The position numbers and the translations under genes are program-made. From Botryotinia globosa (Eukaryota > Ascomycota > Leotiomycetes > Helotiales > Sclerotiniaceae), in contig RCSZ01000015.1 of NCBI GenBank assembly GCA_014898425.1, positions 496,001 through 560,000 of the forward strand: 64,000 nt of DNA, read 5' to 3'. Shown here piece by piece: positions 55,524 to 64,000 of the stretch. Below the pieces are notes generated by a model. The model was given only the letters and a program-made list of their open reading frames with translations, was not told where the DNA came from and did not search any database. Position 1 is the first letter of the stretch, and every line of letters begins with the position of its first letter.

Positions 55524-57949
55524 ATTATAAATCCCCAGATCAATATAAAATCCCAAAATCGAGGTATTTTTGTATTTTCGACTTTATTATACAGAATTAA
55601 CTCTTTATATTCTTTATAAATCCTTTTATTTAATTCAATAATTATTTTTATAATAATATTACTAAATAATAGATTTATAATTCCAAATTGTTTTTTATAG
55701 CTATTAAATTTTAGATTTGTATATCTATTAGATTTATAATCTTGATTCGATTTTAATCAATTTTATATAATTAAACGAAAAAGAAACAAAATGAATATTC
55801 AAATATCTTTTCTTTTCGAAATCAATTATTATAATTAAAATATAATTTTGAATATATTAAATATTATTAAAAAGTAGTTTAATATTTTTAAATATAATAT
55901 AAAAAGCAAATGTATAATTATTACAAATCTTGTAATATTACTCAATATTTTTGTAATATTTAATATAAATATATTTAGTATAGATTTTGTAAAGGAATTT
56001 ATTAGCTTTATAATTAATTTTATAACTATTATTATCTTTGTTAATATTATTACTTTCTTTATATTTCTTAATATTTGTATTTAATTCTTTATTTATATTG
56101 TATTTATTATTAGTTTTAAAATCTTCAAAGAGGTAATTAAATTTGATAATATGAATAATATTAAAAATAACATATTTTTTAAATTTAGAAATGTATAATT
56201 TGAGAAAACCTTTTATAATTTTATATTAGAAAAAAGTTTTATTTTGAACTATATTTAGTATTAAAATTGGGGATTATTTGTTAAATTTAAACCCTTAGTT
56301 TTATTTAATTAATTCCTTATCTTTATTCTTTAATAATAATATATAAAAATTATTGAAAATCTTTTTTTGATTGATATTCTAATAATTTTGTTTATAGTTA
56401 TAAATTGAGCTATTATTTCTATATCTAATAATATTTATAATTTATTTTATAATAAGTATAATTAATAAAAAATATTATAAATATTAGATATTATATTTTT
56501 GATTATTCTAAAAATTTAGTATAATTATATAATTATAAAAATTCTTATTTCCTTTATAAATCTAAATAATAAAATAATTATAATAAATAAGGTTTTTATT
56601 TTCAATGAAGTTTTTATATAAATGAAGAAGTATTTAATTATTATTAAATCTTTTAATTATAGAATTAACAAATATTTCAATAAAATCATTTGGATTATTT
56701 TATTTATTGAAATAATTTTTTTTTTTTTTTCAACATCAATAGTTTTTTTAAACTAATTGAAAAAATATATATTATAGTTTGATATAATTTAGATTGTTAA
56801 GAATATTTTTCTTTTTTTAAATATATTCAATTTTCTTTTTATATTTATTATAATTATTAAATAGATATATATAAAAGATCAATAGATATTGATTATATAA
56901 TATTATTTAAATATATTAATTATTATAGTTTATTTGAGGCTAATTATAATAAACATTTTATTATTTTTTGATATAAAAATAATATTATAATACTTTTTAT
57001 TAAAAATAAATTTAAAATTATTTAAAAAATAAAAAAGATTCAGTATAAAATAATTAATATATTTATTGAAATCTTTGAAATAAAGATGTTTAATATTTCT
57101 ATAGTTGTAGAGTTTATTAATAAATATAAGTATAATGTTATTATTGTTTAATATAAATAAATTGAATTTATTTTTATTATTAATTAAATTCTAATTTAGA
57201 ACTAGATATTAATTTTTATAATTATAATTTAAATATTTATTTTCTTTTAAATAAAAATCTTTAGGTTATATTTAAAAATAAATAGAAGAAAGAATAAGAA
57301 TATCCCTTATTATATATAAAGTTTTAATAAACTTAATAGATTCAATTTCGAAAATATATTTTATTAATATTAATATGATAAAATAGATTTTGTAATAGAA
57401 TTTGTAATCAATAAATTTGATAATATGATTTTCAAGTTTATTGGATTAATATTAATAAAAATACTTTTGTATATATAATAATTCTTAAAATCTTTGATAT
57501 CTAATAAATTAATATTATTTGTATTTAAAAACTTTCAATAATTATTAACATATAAATATAAAACTATTTAAATTATAATTATTATATTTTAATAGAATTT
57601 TGAGATTTCAAGAATTGTGAAAAATTAGACTATTTTTAGATTATAATATATATATATAAAGATATTGATTTTTATATATAATAATATTGATTTATATATA
57701 ATAGAGATTTTTTTAGATTGTTATAAATAGAAATATTATATTCAATTTTTATTATTAATTGGGTATTAATAAGATATGGATCATATATTTTATTTAATTC
57801 TATTATTTTGATATTTGATAAAAAATTATTTTAATATTTAATATTATATATTTGAATTAAAAGTGTAATTTAGATATAGGGGTTTGGATTTAGTATATTA
57901 ATTTAATAATAGTAATATAGATTTTATTAATATTCTTGATAAATCTATA

Positions 57950-58065
57950 TATAGAGCTGATTATATTATTAATTTTATTTTCTTGAATATTTCTTTTATT
58001 AATATTATTGTTAAAGAAGATATATATAATGATTTGAATTATAAAACAAAAATCATTATTATCCC
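57950..58065 (+). pseudogene. LINE endonuclease C-terminal remnant
   Basis: The frame around 57960-58060 reads N-I-S-F-I-N-I-I-V-K-E-D-I-Y-N-D-L-N-Y-K, then I-I-I-I-P. Reversing RIP-type changes codon by codon, D-L-N-Y (58031-58042) fits G-S-D-H. S-D-H is the final catalytic motif of apurinic-type (EEP) endonucleases of LINEs, preceded in the usual way by V-E-E-D. RT follows about 500 bp downstream, the normal order. The active-site residues are lost, so it is inactive. Confidence 0.65.
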
Positions 58066-60550
58066 AAACAGGGTATAATTCTATTGGAATAATATTATTA
58101 TAAAATCTCGAAAATAAATTAGAAAAACTTTTTGATTTAATATATATTAATATAATCTATCCTTCTAAATTTTTTTCATATAAATAAAATAATAATTGAA
58201 ATATATATAATTGATTTTATTATAATAATAGATATTATTATTTATATAATTGATAAATCTAATAAAGAAAATAGTAAAGCTATATTATAATAGATTCTTA
58301 AATATAAGAAGATATATTAGAATTATTTTTGTAAATGTAATATTTTAAATAATCTGAATTTTTTATAAAATAATCTAATAAACAAAATGTAAATATTAAA
58401 AGAATATTATAAATAAAATTAAAAATAATGAGAAGTTTTATAAAATTATTAATTGATATAAACTAAAATTTTGTTTGAAATAGCTTTTATTATATATCAA
58501 TAGAAATCTTATTGAAAATATTATAAAGAAAACTAAAACTTTATATAAAGAGATTTTTGATTGTTTCAATACCTTTAATAATCTCAAATACAATCCCCTT
58601 GAAAACTAAAACAAATTGAATATTTTAGAATAGTTTTAATTTATTTCAATAAAAAAGATTGAATATAATATTGTTAAATTTTTTTAAATTTTATCAAATA
58701 TTAATTATATTATAATATAAATATTCAAAATCTATTAATCAATAATCGATAATGTTTTATATAGATTTTATAATCGATATTTAATATTCAATTTTTTTTT
58801 CATAAATTTGAAAACTTATTGAAATAATTATATTATTTAAGATTAATAAGAAAAATAGATTCTTTATTTATTTTTAATAATCAATTATATTCATTTCCTA
58901 TATTTCAAAAGACTTGAAAAGAATTATAATCTATTATTTGATATAAATTATATTGATTAATAATATTCTCAATTCATAATATAAAAAAGATTTTTAAATA
59001 AAACAATAATAACAAGATTACTTTTACCTCCAAAAAACTCGAAATAATTTATTTTATTCAAAAAAAAGAAATTATATTTTCTTTTTTATTATTAATAAAA
59101 AGTTTATTATTATATCAATTATTATAATCAAAAATAAAATATAATTTACTTTAAAATAGTTTGAAGTTTGATTCAATAAAAAACTTTTTTTCAAAAAATG
59201 TATTATTATAAAAGCTATTAAAACTTAGATAATAATATATTATATTTATAGCTTTATAAAAACAATTGATGGCTTTTCAATTTTAATTCTATATAAAACT
59301 ATTATTGTCTATATTATTTCTTCTTTTATATATAAAATCAAAATATAATTCAATAATAAATTGAAATCATTTTATATTTAATATATTATTTATAATCTTA
59401 TTATTTTCTTTCTATAGATTAATATATCAATCTATTAAAACAAATATTTATTCTAATATTCAAAAATATATTTTCAATTTGAAAAACTAATCCAATAATT
59501 GTTCTTTTTAGAAATACAAATATTTATTTATTAATATAATATTAAATAAAACCAATCTTTATTTTAATATATATATTCAATTAATAAATATCTTTTATTC
59601 TATAATTTATTAAATTATACCCTTATTTATTATTCAAAATAAAAATATTAATTAATAATTAAAATTTAAAATTAAAATTTAATATTTAAAAATAATTCTT
59701 TTTAATATTATATATTCAATATTACAATCTTTATATTTCTTTTTAGAATATTGAATAAATTTGATAGGGAGTATTAATAAAGATATAATAATTATTAATT
59801 TCAAGAAATAATGATTTTATTTCTTTTTCGATAAAATCTCAATCTTTTCAAATAATCTTGAATAAATTATTAATAAAAAAAGATTTATTAAATATAGATA
59901 TATAATATATTAAAATAAAAAGCAAATTATTATTAATTCAAATTCAATTAATAATACCTTATATATTCTTGATTTAAAAATAATAGAAATTTATATAAAT
60001 CTTAAATATATTTTAAAAACCCTTTTATTTAATAAATAATATTTATAATTCTATATTAATAATATATTAACAATCTAATATTTATACAACAATATATCCA
60101 ATTCCTTTTAATAGATTTTTTATATTTATCAAAATATTATATAAATCTTCAATATTAGAGTTTATTGATTTTTTGAATACATAGATTCTAAAGAAAATGA
60201 AATTGTTAATAAACTTGTTAATCTTAAAATTCACAAATTCATTTAGGATTTAGAATTTGTTTTAATATTTATAATTAATAAAATAAACATTATTATTAAA
60301 AAGCCTTATAATTAAATAAAGTAATTTTAATAAAAAAAACAATAATCTATTCTTTCAAATATATATATAAAATATAAAGATTTCATATAATACTATAAAA
60401 AATTCCAATATTAAAATATTAATTTGAAATGTTTTTATAATTATTAAAAGATTTCTTAATATTTAATATTATAATTACTAATATTAATTGAATTATTCAA
60501 AATCATCTGGTTTTATATTAATATTTACTATTGCTAAGAATATTTGATCT

Positions 60551-60716
60551 TCTTTTTCTTTCTTTTTCTTTTTCTTTTTCTTTTTCTTTTTCTTTTTCTT
60601 TTTCTTTTTCTTTTTCTTTTTCTTTTTCTTTTTCTTTTTCTTTTTCTTTTTCTTTTTCTTTTTCTTTTTCTTTTTCTTTTTCTTTTTCTTTTTCTTTTTC
60701 TTTTTCTTTTTCTTTT
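60551..60716 (+). repeat. (TTTTTC)n array in LINE E, about 27 copies
   Basis: A near-perfect hexamer array. Copies A (2437-2476), B (12241-12280), C (41635-41675) and D (48870-48910) have only a short irregular pyrimidine or purine tract at the same place, so this is an expansion private to E. The overlapping open frames at 60518-60752 on both strands are translated repeat. Confidence 0.95.
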
Positions 60717-61068
60717 TTAATCAAATTCTATTTTTTTTTTAATAATAATTAGGAATATAATCAAAGCTTCTCTCAACATCAAAATACTTTATAAATATAT
60801 ACCCTTATAATACTATATTTATTTATTCCTAAAAAATTATATTTGATTTTTCGAAATTCTAAAATATTATTACTTTTACTTCAATTAATAAAAAAAGAAT
60901 TATTCAAATAGATTCTGATTTTTATATATATAAATTGCTTTTTAAAGTATTAAATAAATCTATAGCTTAATATATCTCTATACCTCTTAAAAGGTTCCCA
61001 GGGTTGGTCTTAAGCCGGCTTAATGAATGTTAATAAATACTACTATTACTACTATTATTATAAATCCC

Positions 61069-62721
61069 AAATCTCTAGTTAGTATAATTTTATGGATTTG
61101 AATTCGAAAAAAATAAACGAAATATTTTAATAATTTTTATTAGTGAGATATTGAATCTTAAAATTGGGATTTTATAAAAGTCCAATATGTAATACTTGTA
61201 TTATACAGAATTATTGATTTTTTTGCAAATCTTAGTAAGTTCAGGTTTAAGATTTTAAAATCTTACAATTAAGATTGTTAAAACTCATTTTCTTTTTGAT
61301 AATTTTGATTATTTTCGATAACTTTCTTCGATTTTATTTTTATTTTTTTTGAATCAGTAGGGGTTTTAAAAGGTAAATAGGTATTGTTTTTGTATATTTC
61401 TGTTTGATTTGTAGTGAGCGATTGCTTTGATTTTTATTTATTAATAGATATTATAGAAAACTATATATTGAAAGATTCATCAGTAAAATATTCTTAATTC
61501 TCTAAAAAGAAAAATCTTTAAAAAAATCTAGAAATTCTTAAATGTTTCAAAAAAAACATTTCAATCTTCTTTAGATTTCTGAGAAAGAAGATTTTAATAT
61601 TTATTTTCAAATTTCCATTGTTGAATTAAAAGCTAATTTACTCTCATACCCCTTAGTTTCTATAATGGATTCTATAATAGATTTTATTCATTTTAGATTA
61701 GATTTAATAATAACCGGACGATTGATCTATATAAAAAAAAACAATTCTATATAAGAATTTTAGATTCTAATTATTCTAAACTAGGTTTTATAATATATTA
61801 TTTCTGTTTCTTTGAAAGTTTTCTTTTAAAATAAAATGAGTTCCATGTACTGGATTCTATATAGTTTTTATATAATTTTGTATAAAATGTGTATTATGGA
61901 ATCTAAAGGGTATCTATAAGAATAAATTACCTCTCAATTTTATGATATGAGAGTAATCAAATCAATTTTGGTGGGCATGAGAGTAATTTTGCCGTAAATT
62001 TGATAAATAGCCTTTGCCATAATTTGATAATATAATATAAAAGATCTATTTCCCAAAAACCTTCAGCTTTTCATATAGTTTATAAAAGCTATATAGTATA
62101 GATCTAAATCTAGATTTAAAAAAGTATCTAAATCAATCCGAGAAATACAAATAAATCTATTACTACTTTTAGTTCGAAAAGATCTCAAACACGAACTCCT
62201 CATTATGTATATATGCCTATATATTTGTATGTTTATTTATATACTATTTTCAGTCTTTTATTATAACAGTTTCAATTATAGTAATTATCTAGAGATACTA
62301 ATTATAACTCATAACATAAATGAATTCACACTTTTTCATTCAATGTTTGCGATTAATTTTATTAATTATTCTATTAGTTGAAAATTCATTAGGATCAATT
62401 ATTGAATACAATAGTTCTCAAAAGCGTGTTCATTCATAAAATGGAAACAAAATATTAGAAATGGTTCTAATAAAAACTATATTCATAAAGATAATAAAAC
62501 TTCAATTATTATTTATAATATAATATACAGCAAATTAATCTTATAATCCTCAAATATCATTCAATTATTCTTATACTCTAGAAATTATACCTGATATACT
62601 TCTACACTTTTTACATTCTATTATATTTTATTCATTTCAAATTATATTCTGATTATTTATATAAATTTTATCATAAAGAAAGAATAGATTCTATGGAGGA
62701 AGATAGAATCTATAGTATAGA
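61069..62721. other. Less degraded, probably pre-existing DNA
   Basis: The longest stretch in the window with a visibly more balanced composition and few repeats. No open frame of useful length and no RNA gene recognised. It contains an inverted pair AATTTACTCTCATACCCC (61635-61652) and GGGCATGAGAGTAATTT (61973-61989), with a third related unit ATATGAGAGTAATC near 61945, perhaps a small foldback element of about 355 bp. No convincing target duplication was found for it. Confidence 0.45.
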
Positions 62722-64000
62722 TCGACACAACATCTCAAAATCGAGGTATCTTTGTATTTTCGATTTTATTATATAGAATTAATTCTTTATATTTTTTATA
62801 AACCTTTTTATTTAATTTAACAATTGCTTTTGTAATAATATTTTTAAATAGCGAGTTTATAATATTAAATTACTTCTTATAATTATTAAACTCTAAGTTT
62901 ATATATTTATTGAATTTATAATTTCTATTCAATCTCAATCAATTTTATATAACTAAAAGAAAAAAAAATATTCAAGTTTTTTTCCTTTTTGAAATCGATT
63001 ATTATAATCAAAATACTATTTCAAATATATTAAATATTTTCAAAAAATAACTTAATGTTTTTGAATGTAATATAAAAAGCAAATATATAATTGTTATAGA
63101 TTTTGTAATATTACTTGATATCTTTGTAGTATTTTATACAAATATATTTAGTATAGTTTTTGTAAAAAAACTCATTAGGTTTATAATTAATTTTATAATT
63201 ATTATTGTTTTTATTGATATTATTACTTTTTTTATATTTCTTAGTATTTATACTCAATTCTTTATTTATATTATATTTACTATTAATCCTAAAATCTTTA
63301 TAAAGATAATTAAATTTGATAATACAAATGATATTAGAAACAATATATTCTTTAAATCCAAAAATATATAATCTAAGAAAACCTTTTATAGTTTTATATT
63401 AGGAAAAAGTTTTATTTTGAATTATATTTAATATTAAAATTGAAGATTGCTTATTAAATATAAACCCTCAATTTTATTCAATTGATTCTTTATTTTCATT
63501 TTTTAATAATATTTTGTAAAAATCATTGAAGATTTCTTTTTAATTAATATCCTAATAATTTTGTTTATAATTATAAATTGTATTATTATCTTTATAATTA
63601 GTAATATTTACAATTTGCTTTATAATAAATATAATTAATAAAAGGTATTACAAATACTAAATACTATATCTCTAATTATTTTAAAGATTTAATATAATTA
63701 TATAATTATAGAAATCTTTATTTCCTTTATAAATCTAAATAATAAAACAATTATAATAAATAAGGTTTTTATTTTTAATAAAGTTTTTATATAAATAAAA
63801 AAGTGTTTAATTATTATCAAATCCTTTAGTTATAAAATCAATAAATATTTTGATAGAATTATTTAAATCATTTTATTTATTAAATTAATTTATTTTTTTA
63901 TTTTTTTTAATATTAATAATCTTTTTAAATTAATTGAAAAAAAACTATATTATGATTTAATATAATTTAGATTATTAAAAATATTATTTTTCTTTTAAAT
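62722..64000 (+). mobile_element. LINE copy F, 5' part, cut by window end
   Basis: Starts with the family 5' block (GATCGACACAACATCTCAAA, CGAGGTATCTTTGTATTTTC) and follows copy E from 55545 to about 56840, covering ORF1. It has no insertion of note. The rest lies outside the window, so intactness and target duplication cannot be judged. Confidence 0.85.

Larger units (their letters stand above)
55536..61056 (+). mobile_element. LINE copy E, complete ends, RT core deleted
   Basis: The target duplication is ATTATAAATCCC at 55524-55535 and 61057-61068. The 5' block AAAATCGAGGTATTTTTGTA is at 55556, and the 3' UTR has TTAAGCCGGCTTAATGAATG at 61011 followed by the TAC-type tail (61036-61056). ORF1 lies at about 55560-57100 and the endonuclease ends near 58060. 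Relative to copies A and B it lacks 437 bp at about 58985, between two 13-bp direct repeats (TAATATAAAGAAG in copy A). This removes the IPQG and YxDD boxes. It also has an expanded (TTTTTC)n array near its 3' end. Confidence 0.9.

Overview
The window looks like a block of repeat-induced-point-mutation (RIP) damaged DNA from a filamentous ascomycete. By eye it is well above 80% A+T. It has no intact protein-coding gene; no open frame exceeds 121 codons. Almost everything that can be identified is a transposable element or a simple repeat. Sister copies differ overwhelmingly by C-to-T and G-to-A changes in CpA/TpG context. The species cannot be named from this sequence alone.

The dominant family is one non-LTR retrotransposon (LINE) of about 6.07-6.13 kb, present in at least eight copies: A (1-2829, + strand, cut by the window start), A' (2926-4057, -), G (11420-29581 in four pieces, -), B (11892-17967, -, nested in G), C (41283-47409, -), D (48521-55149, -), E (55536-61056, +) and F (62722-64000, +, cut by the window end). 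B, C, D and E have target-site duplications of about 12-16 bp and a (TAC)n 3' tail. Decayed apurinic-type endonuclease and reverse transcriptase motifs are still readable. G also carries a 5871-bp Ty1/copia element (18467-24337, 234-bp LTRs) and a dispersed repeat of unknown class, R3.

Other elements: three miniature LTR elements (TRIM family; 6800-7128 truncated, 8639-9687, 53972-54524); foldback MITEs at 9105-9612 (inside a TRIM LTR), 37295-38107 (half copy at 40585-41015) and 10471-11409 (a tandem pair); a composite purine-tract/(ATT)n/hairpin repeat, R5, near 30.2-30.7, 33.9-34.9 and 41.0-47.9 kb, the last copy split by LINE C; and several microsatellites.

Layout: 0-4 kb LINE fragments; 4-11.4 kb unassigned DNA with TRIMs and MITEs; 11.4-29.6 kb a multi-level transposon nest; 29.6-41.3 kb microsatellite- and MITE-rich DNA; 41.3-55.1 kb LINEs C and D; 55.2-61.1 kb LINE E, facing D head to head; 61.1-62.7 kb less degraded DNA; then LINE F. 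No functional gene set, operon, CRISPR array, tRNA or rRNA gene was found, and I do not see a new defence or metabolic system. What is notable is the insertion history, the RIP record, the small non-autonomous families, and the tRNA-like motifs in the TRIM LTR.
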